Source: Tulasnella sp. 424 (taxonomy: Eukaryota; Basidiomycota; Agaricomycetes; Cantharellales; Tulasnellaceae). From it: a stretch of DNA of 64,000 bases. Positions 48,166 through 60,063 of the stretch are shown here, piece after piece. The notes under the pieces are model-generated. The model was not told the DNA's origin. It searched no databases and saw nothing but the letters and a program-made list of their open reading frames with translations. Positions within the stretch are counted from its first letter, which is position 1, and each line of letters opens with the position of its first letter. The DNA lies in assembly GCA_019633425.1 (NCBI GenBank), contig WSUB01000157.1:1-64000 (forward strand). The letters are read 5' to 3'. A program made the position numbers and the translations under genes.

Positions 48166-50547
48166 ACTAAATGGCTTCGGACTCGTCCGCATTCAGGATC
48201 AGTATTGAGAAGAACCTGACCATATCAACAAAGCCATCTAGTCGAATGGCTGTTCCGAATGCGAAAAATTAAAGGAAAACTCTTCAACAGCGAATCACAG
48301 TACATAAACGAAATTCCAGCCTTACCTTCATTCACGGTATGGACGCCGTTATAGGCGTGATGTGCACCTAAATGCAAGTAACGGAATATGTTGTCTGAGA
48401 GTGACCAATACCAGCAAGTATCTGCGATGTGTTGATAACCCTTCAGGTAACCCGTCGACGGACTAAAGGGGGAGGGCGACTAACCTGTGTTCCCAGTAAT
48501 CATGCTCGGAGCGACAATTATGCTCTCATCACCAGGATGCGCATCCTCCCAAGCTGCTCGGATAGTCCCGCTCAGTAGTTTATATGCTGGAGAATCTGGC
48601 GAAGAGATGGGAGCTGGTTCTAGGGCATATCCCCAAGCATAGGAAAGTGTAACTTTGCCCCCAAACGAGCTCGAAGCTGTAGAGACCGAGATATTATCGA
48701 ACCCAACAAGCTCGAGGTTCTGTTTTGAGACTACCGGAGAAAGGAGGTCTATGACTGAGTTCTTGAGCGCTCCGATAGAACTCTCGATAGCTATTCGGTG
48801 ATTGACGATAGCGAAGGCTTCTTCAGGCAGGACATTGCTCTTGACGCCACCTCGAGAGAAATAGAGCAGATAAGTGTCAAGTCCGCAGCTGAGCTTGCCT
48901 CGCAAGTCCCATACCATGAATCATATCTACCGCTTGAGTGGTACCGAGAATAGATCTTAGCCACTCCGCATTTGGCCCGTCTGAGTGAAGTATATATTGT
49001 TTAACTTTCTTGAGCGCAGTCTCGTCTCCTTGGGAGGCCCGGATAACTTCGCGCCTGAGACGATCGGGGATGTCAGGTGAATGAATGGCGGAGCATTCGA
49101 GGGACTTGAAGATAGGACTTTGTGGCGTGAGGTGTATTGGGCGTGGGTTGGCTTCAAGTTGTGTCAACAGGAGAGCAAGATATCCAATAGAAGTATGCAT
49201 CGGTGGAGTACTGGAGTGGCCTCCAGGAGTGTCGACTTTGATACGGACGTCCATGAATCCTGAGAGGGCAAGTTGCTCATCGTCAATATTTTACAGATGG
49301 GGCAGTAACCACAGCTCCTTTCACATGTGCGAGGGCTCACCTTTTTCAGCAATGGCAGGTGCAGCAGTCATCCTACCGAACGTCAGGTTATATCGTCCGC
49401 CCTCATCCACGATCATTGCAAAATTTTTCTTTTGAGTAACTTGAAGGTATTTGGCTAAGCACGATGCGCCCTAAAAAGTGTTTTGTGGTCAGTGAGACGA
49501 CCAAGGTTACCTGTCGCATGGACGCACTCACTTTCCGCCCTCCGGTCTCTTCGTCGAACCCCAGAGATATAGTGATCGTCCTTTTGGGGCTCCAGCCCTG
49601 TTCCAAGAGGGTTTCCACGGCGAGCAGAATCCCAATCACACCCGATTTGTTATCCACCGATCCGCGACCCCAAACATACCCGTCAACAAGTTTTCCGGAG
49701 TACGGAGGCTCCTTCCAAAGCGAATATGTGGTAGGATCAACGGGCACGACGTCTAAACATAAAACATAATGAGGGCTCGGGAGGTTAGGTCTTGGGGGGG
49801 ATTTCTGGGTCCCTCACCTTGGTGTGCCATGAGGAGTAGGGGGGCGAGGGAGTCGTCGGAACCTTTCCATTCATATAAAAGCCCGTAGGTATTTATCTTA
49901 GTCAAAGAAAGGGAAGAATGACTGCCAAATCGACGTCAGCCGCTGATGCAGAAAAGTTTCCAGCCGGCTTGAGACTCACGTTCGAGGGAACGTTGTTGCA
50001 AGGTACTTGTGGAATAGTGAAAATTGTTCCCATCTCGGGTCGCTTTCAACGGGACCCCATTCATTGAATACTTCAGTCCTGGGGAAGTTTTTTAAGACGA
50101 CCAATTGGAACGTGTCAGAGACCCGGAACTCTACTACCCGGGACCCGCTTTGACTCACGATACTCTGACAGCACCTCCCAAAGCTTCCGCAGCTCGAGCA
50201 GCAAAGTCATCTGATTTTAGGATATGCATGACCTCTCCCGTTACATTGCTCGACGGTCGGAGTGGCTGTTCTTGTTCGCAAATGCTTGCGGAACGTTGGC
50301 CGGAGACATTGTAATATTGGAATCCAAAATGATGTGGCTGAAGGCGAGAGATAAGAAGGTATGTTACAAACAAAGATGTTATAAGCTTGATATAGCTTCT
50401 AAGTTGCTCCTTGACATGAGTTTTAGGATGAACGTTGTGCACGCCGTTGACCTTAACCGTGACGGTTGGGATCGTAGGATTGGCTCCTTTTGCCATTAAT
50501 GTGTCTAGAGGTAGTAGTGGTTTCTGGTCGTTGTTTCTCTCTGTCAT
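48166..50547 (-). CDS. M20-family carboxypeptidase (Gly-Xaa/CPS1-like)
   Basis: Zinc peptidase removing C-terminal residues from short peptides, typically vacuolar. Starts at ATG 50547. Cytosolic N-tail, one membrane helix at about residues 50-70 (YIKLITSLFVTYLLISRL), then the luminal peptidase. Motifs: TEVFNEWGPVESDPRWEQF, LLLMAHQDVVPV (metal His and catalytic Asp), WGRGSVDNKSG (bridging Asp), SLGFDEETGG (catalytic Glu and metal Glu), IVDEGG, KVDTPGGHSSTPP (dimerisation-domain His), PSMITGNT, VHTVNEA and the end DESEAI. At least eight exons, with donors and acceptors in phase where checked; the first exon carries the membrane helix. The length matches the family. Single copy and apparently intact. 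Confidence 0.9.
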
Positions 50548-50963
50548 TATTCCGTTGGTGAGAGGCTGCGCAGGTATGTCTTGAAACGACGCGAGGTGGG
50601 TTGATGCAACGGTCTGCCGTGGAGAGAGGTGTTGTTACGTCTAAGTGCGCCCTTTCTTCGCAAGCCACCAACACGCGCACGCAGCGTTGACACACCAAAC
50701 AACATACACCATTTTCGATAGCGATTTCTTGATGTGTAGTCGTTCGTACATGTTTAGATATGTAGAAGGTGTTCATTTGGGGGAACATGTCAACAGAGCC
50801 TTTGCACATGTACCACTTCTCCGTCCGACGTCAGTGGGTGTGAATCCCATAACGGGTGTACGAAAAATGGATAATTTTGCACCACCAGGAGGGGTTAACT
50901 ATATACCGACGAGAGAGGAGAGTTCGACGCAACCAAAGTCCACCAAGTGTCCAGACGCAACGA
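50548..50963. other. Intergenic between carboxypeptidase and P1, no gene seen
   Basis: Holds the promoter of the carboxypeptidase and the 3' flank of P1. A gcgagcNNNcgaaaaatggataat-type motif near 50860 recurs near 47290, 56580 and 63190 at the 3' side of each P copy. Confidence 0.6.
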
Positions 50964-52592
50964 CTACTGCCTTCCCTTCTTCCCCTTCTCCCCACCTTTC
51001 TTCTCGTCCTTCTTCTCATCCTTCTTCTCATCCTTCTTCCCCTCGTCCTTGCCCTGCCCGCTCTTCGAACTTCCCTTCTCCGCCTCCTCCTTCGCACCCT
51101 CGGCCAATTTCTTCGCCTTCTCGCTCCTCTCCTTCAACACGCTCAAAACGTCGGAATAGGTCTCTTCCAAGAGTTTCTTAGCATCTTCGGATTTGGACGT
51201 GGCGATTTGGGAGAGGGCTGAGATGTCGATCTGTATGAGAAGAAAGGTTACTGCGAGCGGCAAGGTGAGCAGAAGAGAGGAAACGACGTACGTCTTTAGC
51301 AGCTTCCAGAATCGAGTTATGAGGAAAGTCATTAAAGAGGAAAGGAAATCAGGACTCTCGCTACTCCATCTCTTGAAAGACTCCCCTACCTTTTTGCCAC
51401 CTAGCACACTCTTCAAGCTTCAAACTGTGGTCCACCCTGCTTCCTCGCCTTTTCGATCATCTGCTGTACGAAGTCCTTGACCTCCTGAACGCCTTTATCA
51501 TCCCATCTTCCTTTCTCTCCAACTGCTCTGACTTTATTCCACACCACCACGACTCTCGCCGTGCCCGCGCCTGAGCCGAAAATGCCCTTCCTCGTCTCGT
51601 CGTCGCTAAAGAACTTTTTCAGCTCCTCAGGTGCATTCTTCAAGTACTCTTCCTGTCCCTTTTCGTACAGCTCTTTCGCGGCTTTTTCGGATAGCTTCGA
51701 GATCTGCCGAGCTTCCTCGTCGAGGTGCGGTTTGAATAGGTTCGACGCGTCGTCGAAGATCCGCTGAGCTTCTTGAGCGAGCTCCGAGTCCTTGAGTGAT
51801 TGAAACGTTCGTTGAATGTCGATCCACGCTCCTCCCAACTTCTCCGTGACTTCAGGGTGCTTGGCAGCTTTTTTGGCCACTTTGCCCAGTTCCGCAGACT
51901 GGCGCCCAAGCACATCGAGCACCTTTTGAGCCGTCTGCGCATCCACTCAGCTCTTGGTCACCTCAACCAACTCGTCGTACGTCCGCTTCACGATCGCGTC
52001 GACCTCTTCTCGGTGGGTCTGCTCGAGCCGGTCGATCGTGTCGAACGACGCGTCGACGAACGCAGAAGCGCCTGGGATGAAAAATACGTAGGATTTGACA
52101 GTGGAGCGGAGGAATTGGATGATTTCGCTCGGCGGGAGGGTCTTGTCGATAGCGGTGTCTTTGGCGGATTTGATGGTGGATTGGACGGATTGGGTGGATT
52201 GGACGGATTTGATTGTGGCTTGGACGGATTGGACCGTTTGGACGATGGAGCGCATGCCGGAGAGGTGATAGTAGCCGTAACCTGTTAATATCGATCTAGG
52301 TTGGAGTGAGGGGCTAGTGCAAAAGGGGGGAGACGTACCTCCCGCGAGAACGACACCCCCACCAATGGCTGCAGCCACGAATGGCGGTATTTGCTGAGAG
52401 GCGGACGCGGAAGTTGATGATGGTGCACCGTGGTTTAGCCAATGACCGTTAGAACAGAGTAATCGAGTTCCAAAAGGGCCTCACAGCTGTCGAGCCTGCT
52501 TTATATCGTACACCAACATGTCGTGGCACGGATTGTCGTGCGGCGGTTCGCGAAGAGAGTGCGAGACGGCGGGCAGCTAGTCGAGAGTTCAT
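50964..52592 (-). pseudogene. P1: P-family gene with at least two disabling changes
   Basis: The full exon set of the family is present: presequence (MNSRLAARRLALSSRTAARQ), membrane exon (AAAIGGGVVLAGG), long helical exon (SGMRSIVQTVQSVQ; FIPGASAFVDASFDTIDRLE), tail (IATSKSEDAKKLLEET) and a Lys/Asp/Glu repeat end. The frame is broken by an in-frame TGA at about 51947-51949 (VTKS-stop-VDAQ, where P2 has VTKNGRVDA). It is broken again by an approximately 25-nt deletion near 51415 that removes the segment coding WSAAQGW. The acceptor of the small ALETAKD exon also looks lost. Unless the reading is a sequence error, no full protein is made. Confidence 0.85.
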
Positions 52593-53342
52593 AGGGCTGA
52601 GAAGATCAATTGAAAGAGTAGTAAGAGATGACAAGGGAGAAAGAGCGTGGATGACTTCTCGTACCTTTAAACTTGGAGGACCGTCGGAATAACCGCAAGG
52701 GGAAAGCGGAGAAGAGCGGTGATAAACGGGATTTAGCGTCTCGGACACCTCCGCCTCGCGTACGACTTCAGAATGTATAGACCGCGATAATATACACATG
52801 GATTTGGCTGTCTGCGACTCGCTTTAACGTCGTGAGTTTGGAGTGCTGGTTTAGAATGACGGGACGGGACATCACCCTCGGCCTGTTTGAGTTAATGTGG
52901 TCGATGCGACGCGGCAAGCGATACCCGGTCGAATTCTGAGAGGTAATGCGTGAAAGCATCTAGGGAGGATATGCGCGATGATCAACATGCACTTAATCAT
53001 TGATATAAAGGGACATATGGCCATTCTCTTGGCGGAGAAATATCTGCACGTTCTACGTGGCACGCTGATGGGTGTCAAGCACAAAGTCGCGGAGTGAATT
53101 CTAGAATGCTAGCTAGCAGCAATCAAACCGAGATAATATTCGAAACCACAAACCGTGACGAGAATTTAGGAATAAATAGAACGAGTAAAAGGGAAGCAGA
53201 CGAGTCGAGGGATACAAAAAGAATGCAAAAAAAGGAAGAAATAAAACCAACAATAGAAGAGACAACACGATAGCCGAAAACTTGAGAAAGACAAGCCGAG
53301 TCGTGGAGAAATGATATACAAGTGAAAACCAAAACAGAGGAA
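52593..53342. repeat. Spacer between P1 and K1, duplicated at 59246-60063
   Basis: For example acaaaccgtgacgagaattt occurs at 53150 and 59808. Belongs to the 6.46-kb duplicated unit. No gene; contains P promoter and K 3' flank. Confidence 0.85.
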
Positions 53343-54953
53343 TCAAAAGGATCTACGATATTCAAAGAAACAGAAACACAAGTCAAGGGAAGGAGCCAGT
53401 ACCTGTGACTTGGGAGTAACGAGGTGACGCGAGGCCCGGGCAGACCGAGCGAGGTCCCTGTTAGAGAAGCAGATAAGAGGTCAGGTTAGTGGTCGCGTTA
53501 AACATGTTGACTCTACAAGGAGGGATGGCGAACCTATGGCGAGAGGCCGGAGTCTCCTCTAGGGAGAATGGTCCCTCATAAGACTCGTCGTCTTCGTCCC
53601 TCTCTCCGTCGGAATCCTCGTTGTACGAATCAGATACTCCCCGACTAGTGGGGAGCCTGTCAAAAAAAGTAGTAGATAAGAGGTCAGGTTAGTGGTCGCG
53701 TTAAACATGTTGACTCTACAAGGGATGACGAACCTATGACGAGAGGCCGGAGTCTCCTCCAGGGAGAATGGTCCCTCATAAGACTCGTCGTCTTCGTCCC
53801 TTTCTCCGTCGGAATCCTCATTGTACGAATCAGATACTCCCCGACCAGCGGGGAGACTGCCAAAAAAGTAGTAGATAACAGATTCGGTTAGCGGTCACGT
53901 AAAAACACATACAAGGAAACACTAACCTCTGAGGACTTGCGGTAGCCGGAGACTTGAGGGAGAAACGGCCGTTGCCCTCGTCCCCCTCCCGGGTGGGACG
54001 AGGCACCACCCCTAGTCCCGCTCGAATTGGCTCCCATTTACTAGTAAACCACGTGGCACGCTTGCCAGAGCGCTGCGCTCGGCGCAGTCTGTCCTTCTTC
54101 TCCTCCTCCTCCTTGGCCAGCTCCTCCGCCTCTCTGGCATCCCAAAGACGGTCCAAGCTGAGTGGTCGGGGTTGATGACCATCTAGCGCCTCGACCAGGC
54201 GAGTGATGGCGACTTGGCGGGCCTGGGGTTTAGAGTCGCGCCGCTTGCCCACCAACCCGTCCACGGGAGGGGCGGTGTTGTCGTCGTTGACCGAGGCACT
54301 GACTTCCTTGCTTCGACGAGCGTTGGGCCTTTCATGTGGTGAGATAATGATTATTGGCGTGCGGGTCGCGGTCCTCTTTCTGGATTTTTCTTCCGACAGG
54401 CGAGGAGATTGTTCTGGAGTCGGGGTGCTGGGGAGGTCCCCCGAGTAGACCGTCGTCGGCGTGCTGAAGGCTGAAGGTGGTGGAGGAAGAAAAGACGAGT
54501 CCGCATTCGTGACAGTTGGACTAGGAAGGGTGATAGATGTTGCGACGACCGGTGCAGTGAGCGTTGCGTAGGGGTCATAGGTATCGAAATACTGGGTAGT
54601 AGTAGACAAACGATAGACGAGAAGAAGAAAAGACGCGGGTAAGTTTAAAATGAGCCAAAGACAGTCGAATCACATCGAAACGTACGTCGGGTTCGAGGAA
54701 GATCTCGTAGTTCACGTTAGCTTGTGAATAAGGATTTTGCCGCCCCTACTCGAAAGCATCAGCATCGCTTAAAAGAAGGGCCAATCGACGGTGCAAAGCT
54801 CACTTGGGTCTTGGAGCGCGATGACTTGAATGCTTTGAGAACGCGTCCGATTGCGGACGGTTTCTTTTGAGGCGTTACGGTGACGGTGGGCTGGGATGGC
54901 TTGCCACCGGTGGACTTCTTCGCGGAGAGAGTGGAGAAAATGTTGAAAAGCAT
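53343..54953 (-). CDS. K1: unknown Ser/Pro-rich protein with a duplicated acidic exon
   Basis: Exons 54804-54953, an exon of 60 nt near 54.7 kb (GRQNPYSQANVNYEIFLEPD), 53927-54591, 53734-53856, 53656-53534 and 53343-53457; about 411 aa. Begins MLFNIFSTLSAKKSTGGKP. The centre is Pro/Ser/Thr-rich, with a basic helical stretch (EAEELAKEEEEKKDRLRRA). Exons 4 and 5 are both 123 nt and encode nearly the same acidic segment (RGVSDSYNEDSDGERDEDDE). The neighbouring intron is duplicated too. I recognise no domain, signal peptide or membrane segment. Its paralogue K2 has only one such exon. Compared with K2 (stop after LVTPK), K1 reads on for about 20 more residues. Confidence 0.7.
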
Positions 54954-56665
54954 TGTGATAGAGAGGTTTAGAACAGCGAAGGGTTACGGAGGAAGAGGCG
55001 AAGATATCGAGGTTGAGAGTGGCAAGAGAGGTTAATCGAGGTGCGGCAAAGAACGTCGAAAGTTGAGAGAGAAGAGACGAGCTTGAGAGAGCAAGTTTTT
55101 TTATATATGCTAGTACCGCTTACGTCTCATGAGGGGAGTGGGCGACGATGGTGACTGTTCCTGGGCTTGGGCAGACGTGTTCACTTATTCGACCTCCGAT
55201 GCCAATTGAGTCTCTAAGCGAAGGACAAGGAAAAGCTTTAGCGCTGAGGCGCACCGTTGCCGCGAAGCAACCGACGATCGGAACGTGATATCATATATAT
55301 ATAGTAAACTTTTAGACTCTCGCCGCCGACTTCCCACTGCAAGGTTGCCGAATCCCGCGAAGGCAGGCCCACCAAGCGCGTCGCCCATCCTTCGACTAAC
55401 AGTTTAGACGTCTGGTGATGCGCGCTGTAAGGCCCTCAAGCTCGTTGCTTGGGTGTCGTCGGTCAAAGGGTTGAACGCGGAAGAGACGTCATCGGTTTCG
55501 AACTCTCTATACTATATCTAGTAAAAAGGACCTTTTGTGGCTTTTCTATTCCCCAAACGGAACCACCGGCCAACGTACGTCCCACCCATCACCTCCGAGC
55601 CAAGAAAGCTACACACAGTCCCCAATTAGCGCTGCGAGCTTTTAGCGATAGCGTCCTTGCTCCTTCGCTGAACCAGACCCCGAGCGCGCGTCGCTCGTCT
55701 GCCAAGTTGAGCGTGTACTCGCAACCGCCGTGTATCTGGAATCTTTAGAAACGACTCGAGTGCATACTTGGGGGAATCGTGAGTTGACGCGTCGATGCTG
55801 GGGTGGGCCAAGGAAAGCCTGGGTCATTATCTGTAAACAAACGGAGGCAAAAGTGTGACCTCGTTCACACCGCGGGCGTAGTGCCCAACATATTTCCTCC
55901 GCCATTAGCTGAAGCGCAGCACTGAAACAACCGCGACAATGGTTTTGCGCGCAATTTCTCGGTGCAATTCTTTCTCCGAATCGGCATCATAAGCCCTATT
56001 CCCCAGGCCGACAGTCGTTCCCGCGGGCGCGACTCGATGCCAGAACCGCGTTCGAGCGCAGGACCGTATAGTTTGTATGCTAGTACAAAATGTTCTATCA
56101 TATTCAACGTTTCCTCAAGGTTTGACTGGAATAATAATCCAGTTCGGGTATCAGAACTGTTGGGGCAGAGCTAACAGTGAGGCTGCGTATATCGATATAT
56201 AGCTCGCATAACAGCGAAAGAGAGTGTGGATAGGTAAACGCGTAAATAAAGCGACACAACGAAGGAAACGGGCAAATGATGAGGGGGGTGTTTAAGCCAA
56301 GACGAACGCGGATTGCTGCAACTGGGTCGGGCCCCAAATAGATTCTCGTTCTCAGTTTTCGAGGTCTAGCTCGAATAGCCATTGCTTCGAGCTTTTGAAA
56401 TTTTAGACTCGTGCGTATATACATAGTGTCATTTCGGGCTGTCATAAAACGGTCCTGGCCCCGCCCCCCCCCCGCGCCGCACACCGTGGCTGTACATATA
56501 TATATCCATCACCCCTCCCGAAATCAAATGCTCCCGACTTCTTACATCAGCGGGAATGGGCATGGATCCTACAGCGAGCATACGAAAATGGATAATATTA
56601 CACCATGAGAGTGGAGAGTTCGATTCAAAAAGTACTGTCCCGCCAATATCGCCCATATGCAACGA
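54954..56665. repeat. Spacer between K1 and P2, duplicated at 61415-63291
   Basis: Closely matches 61415-63290 with small indels. Frames such as those at 55642-55905 and 62160-62381 start alike (MAEEICWALRP) but diverge by frameshifts, so they are not coding. Confidence 0.85.
55100..55107 (-). promoter_or_regulatory. TATA-like box of K1
   Basis: TATATAAA on the minus strand about 150 bp upstream of the K1 ATG; the same box lies at the same distance upstream of K2. Confidence 0.5.
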
Positions 56666-57878
56666 CTACTGCCTCCCCCTTTCCCCCTTCTCCCCACCTT
56701 TCTGTCCATCCTTCCTCTCTCCGCCTTTCCTTTGATCCTTCGCCTCCTCAATCTTCCGCTGCACGAAATCCTTGACCTCTCGAACGCTCTTATCGTCCCA
56801 TCGACCCTTCTGCCCAACTTCCTTGACTTTGGCCCACACCGCGACGACTCTAGCCGTGCCTGCACCCGTGCCTAGCAGGCCCTTCACCGTCTCGTCGTCA
56901 CTGAAGAACTTTTTCAGTTCCTCAGGAGCGTTCTTCAAGTACTCTTCTTGTCCCTTTTCGTACAGCTCTTTCGCGGCTTTTCGGGATAGCTCCAAAATCT
57001 GCTGAGCTTCCTCGTCGATGTGCGACTTTATAATACGGACCAGCTGGCTCGACGTGTCGTGGAAGATCCGCTCAGCTTGTTGGGCGAGGTCCGCGTCCTT
57101 GAGTGATTGAAACGTTCGTTGAATGTCGGTCCACGCTCCTCCCAACTTCTCCGTGACTTCAGGGTGCTTCGCAGCTTTCTGGGCCACTTCTGCCAGTTCC
57201 GCAGTCAGGCGCTTAAGTACATCTAACACTTTTACAGCTGTCGGCGCATCCACTCGTCCGTTCTTGGTCACCTCAAGCAGCTCGGCGTACGTCCGCTTTA
57301 CGATTGCGTCGACCTCTTCTCGGTGCGTCTGCTCGAGCCGGTCGATCGTGTCGAACGAAGCGTCGACGAACGCAGAAGCGCCTGGGATGAAAAATATGTA
57401 GGATTTGACGGTGGAGCGGAGCAATTGGATGATTTCGTTCGGCGGGAGGGTCTTGTCAAGAGGGGTGTCTTTGGCGGGTTTGATGGTTGATTGGACGGGG
57501 TGGGGGGTTTGGACGAAGGCGTGCGTGCCGGAGAAGTGAGAGTAGCCATAAACTGTTGATATAAATCCAGGTTGGAGTGAGGGGCTCGAGCAAAAAGGGG
57601 AAAAGTTCGGAAGACGTACCTCCCACGAGAACGACACCCCCACCAATAACTGCAGCCACGAGTGGTGACATTTGCTGAGAGGCGGACGGCGACGTTGGTG
57701 ATGATGCACCCTGCTTCGGCCAATGACTCTTAGTACAAGGTTACCGTGAAATTGAGTGTCAAAAGGCCCTCACAGCTGTCGAGGCATTATATCGAACACC
57801 AACAAGTCGCGGCGCGGGTCGTCGTGCGGCGGTTCGAGAAGAGAGTGCAAGACGGCGAGCAGCTGTTCGAGAGTGCAT
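56666..57878 (-). CDS. P2: mitochondrial-type membrane-anchored helical protein (C-terminally rearranged)
   Basis: Exons 57774-57878, 57620-57710 and 56666-57552; 360 aa, no interruption. The N-terminus is an Arg-rich presequence (MHSRTAARRLALSSRTAARR), then a hydrophobic glycine-rich segment (VAAVIGGGVVLVGG) that may span the inner membrane. A long helical region follows: FFIPGASAFVDASFDTIDRL, KHPEVTEKLGGAWTDIQRTF, KAAKELYEKGQEEYLKNAPE. It ends in a Lys/Gly-rich tail (GGEKGERGRQ). Compared with P4 it lacks the WSAAQGW segment, the ALETAKD microexon and the SKSEDAKKLL helix; the helical exon runs straight into the basic tail. I know such proteins only as uncharacterised fungal ones; an inner-membrane scaffold role is a guess. 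Confidence 0.7.
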
Positions 57879-58403
57879 AGTGATGAAAAGGTTGGTTGAA
57901 AGAGTAGTAAGAGCTGGCAAGGGGAGAAAAGAGCATGGATGCTTTCCCGTAACTCGAGAACCGAGCGGACCCCACGAGGTAAGCGGAGAAAAGCGGTGAT
58001 AAACGGGATTTAGTGTGAAGGTGCAACGAGTAGCACACGCAGGAGCCTTGCGTCTTGACTGCTGCCCAAAGATCATCCTCTCGCTTGGATAAGAAGGAGA
58101 AGAAGACCCCGTCTCCTTTCTTCCATAAGAAATGCTTCTGATTCGTAGGCTTAGAGGACTCGGAGGAAGATGCAAACGGTAGAAAGTACCGCTTCCTGCG
58201 ACGAAGGATTGTTCAAACACTTGCTGCTGTTGTCGTCCCCAAGTCCTGCTTACATGATAATCCGCCCCAGTGTTTTCTTTGTCGCAAACTGACAGACTCA
58301 CTGAGCCAAAAGGCTTCGGGTTCAAGCCAGGTGTTGAATTGACGCCCGAGCATAGGGTTAGCGAGACAAGGAGAATGAGCAAGGGTAAAGAGGGACGTAC
58401 GTC
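57879..58403. other. Spacer between P2 and the truncated end of P3
   Basis: P2's promoter region joins P3's 3' part here; the P3 tail exon is missing. A long minus-strand frame (57759-58382) spans the P2 start exon but has no independent support. Confidence 0.55.
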
Positions 58404-59245
58404 TTTAGCCGTTTCCAGAGCCTAGATACGAAGAAAGTCATCGGAGTAAAAGAGTCAGTACTCTCGCAACTCCACGTCTTAGAGCACTTCGTACCTTTTC
58501 GCCACCTGGCACGCTCTCCAACCATCCCTGTGCAGCACTCCACGCAGCGTCAAAGTGAGGTCCACCCTTCTTCTTCGCCTCCCCGATCTTTTGAGCGGTC
58601 TGCGCATCCACTCCTCCGTTCTTGGTAATCTCGCGCAATTCATCGTAAATCTGCTTCACGATCGCGTCCACCTTCTTGCGATGCGTCTGCTCGAGCCGGT
58701 CGATGGCGTCGAACGAAGCATCGACGTACGAGGAAGCGCCTGGGAAGAAGGACGCGTACGATTTGGTGGTGGAGCGGAGGAATTGGATGACTTCGTTGGG
58801 AGCGGGGGCCTTCTCGAAAGCGCTGTCTTTGGCGGATTTGAGGATTGATTGCACGGATTGGGATGTCTGTACGAGGGCGCGTGTGCCGGAGAAGTGGTAG
58901 TAGCCGTAGCCTGTCGAGAAGAGAAAGGAGTATGGTGTGAAGAGCATGGTTAGAAATGGGGAGGAGATGAGGGAAACGTACCTCCCGCGAGGACAACACC
59001 TCCACCAACGACTAGTTGCAGCTACGAATGGTGACATTTGCTGCGATGCTGACGTAGACGTTGACGACGATGCGCCCTGAGTAACTCAATATTCATTAGC
59101 GGAAGATTACAATACGGTCAAGTGCCAAAAAGAGCCTCACCGCTGTCGAGGCATTGTATCGAACACCGCCATGTCGTGGCACGGATTGACGTGCGGCGGT
59201 TCGAGAAGAAAGTGCGAAACGGCGAGCAGCTGTTCGAGAGTTCAT
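58404..59245 (-). pseudogene. P3: P-family gene with frameshift, internal deletion and lost tail
   Basis: The presequence exon (MNSRTAARRFALSSRTAAR) is intact. The membrane exon carries a 4-nt insertion (acta after the codons for VAA), so VVGGGVVLAGG is read out of frame. The helical exon goes from GGVDAQTAQKI directly to GEAKKKGGPHFDAAWSAAQG, deleting about 180 residues relative to P4 and P1. The ALETAKD microexon is present at 58404-58424, but the following tail exon is absent. Not functional as a full protein. Confidence 0.82.
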
Positions 59246-60063
59246 GGTGATGAGAAGATCAATTGAGAGAGTAGTAAGAGATGACAAGGGAGAAAGAGTG
59301 TGGATGGCTTCTCGTAGCCCGGAGGACCGTTGGGATAGCCACAACGGGGAAAGCGGAGAAGAGCGATGATAAGCGGAATTTAGCGTCTCGGACAGTTCCG
59401 CCTCGCGTACGACTTCCAGAATGTATAGACCGTGATAATATACAGAACATCTTCCAGCGCCTGAATGGATTTGGCTATCTGCGACCGACGTTAAAGCCCT
59501 GTGTGACGGGACTGGACATCACCCTCAGTCAGTTCAAGTTTGAGTTGATGTGATCGATGTGACGCGGCAAGCAATCCTCGGTCGAATTCTATGAGAGGTA
59601 GTGCGTGAAATCATCTAAGGAGGATATGCGCGATGATCAACATGCACTTGATCATTGATATGAAGGGACATGTGGTCGTTTCCTTGGCGGAGAAATATTT
59701 GCGCGTTCTATGTACGTGGCACGCTAATGGGGGTCAAGCACAAAGTCGCGGAGCGAATTCTAGAATGCTAGAGCAGCAATCAAACCGAGATAATATTCGA
59801 AACCACAAACCGTGACGAGAATTTAGGAATAAATAGAACAAGTAAAAGGGAAGCAGACGAGTCGAGGGATACAAAAAAATGCAAAAAAAGGAAGAAATAA
59901 AACCAACAATAGAAGAGACAACACGATAGCCGACAACTTGAGAAAGACAAGCCGAGTCGTTGTGAGATGGTATACAAGTGAGAACCAAAACAGGGCAATC
60001 AAAAAGGTCTACGATATTCAACGAAACAGAAACAGGAGTCAAGAAGAAGGAGCCAGCCACCCG
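59246..60063. repeat. Spacer between P3 and K2, partner of 52593-53342
   Basis: Near-identical to the P1-K1 spacer; no gene. Confidence 0.85.

Noticed and set aside
50645..51767. Plus-strand Ser/Pro/Phe-rich frames across the P1 tail, repeated at 47276 and 63202
   Set aside because: They mirror the Lys/Glu/Asp repeats of the P family on the minus strand.
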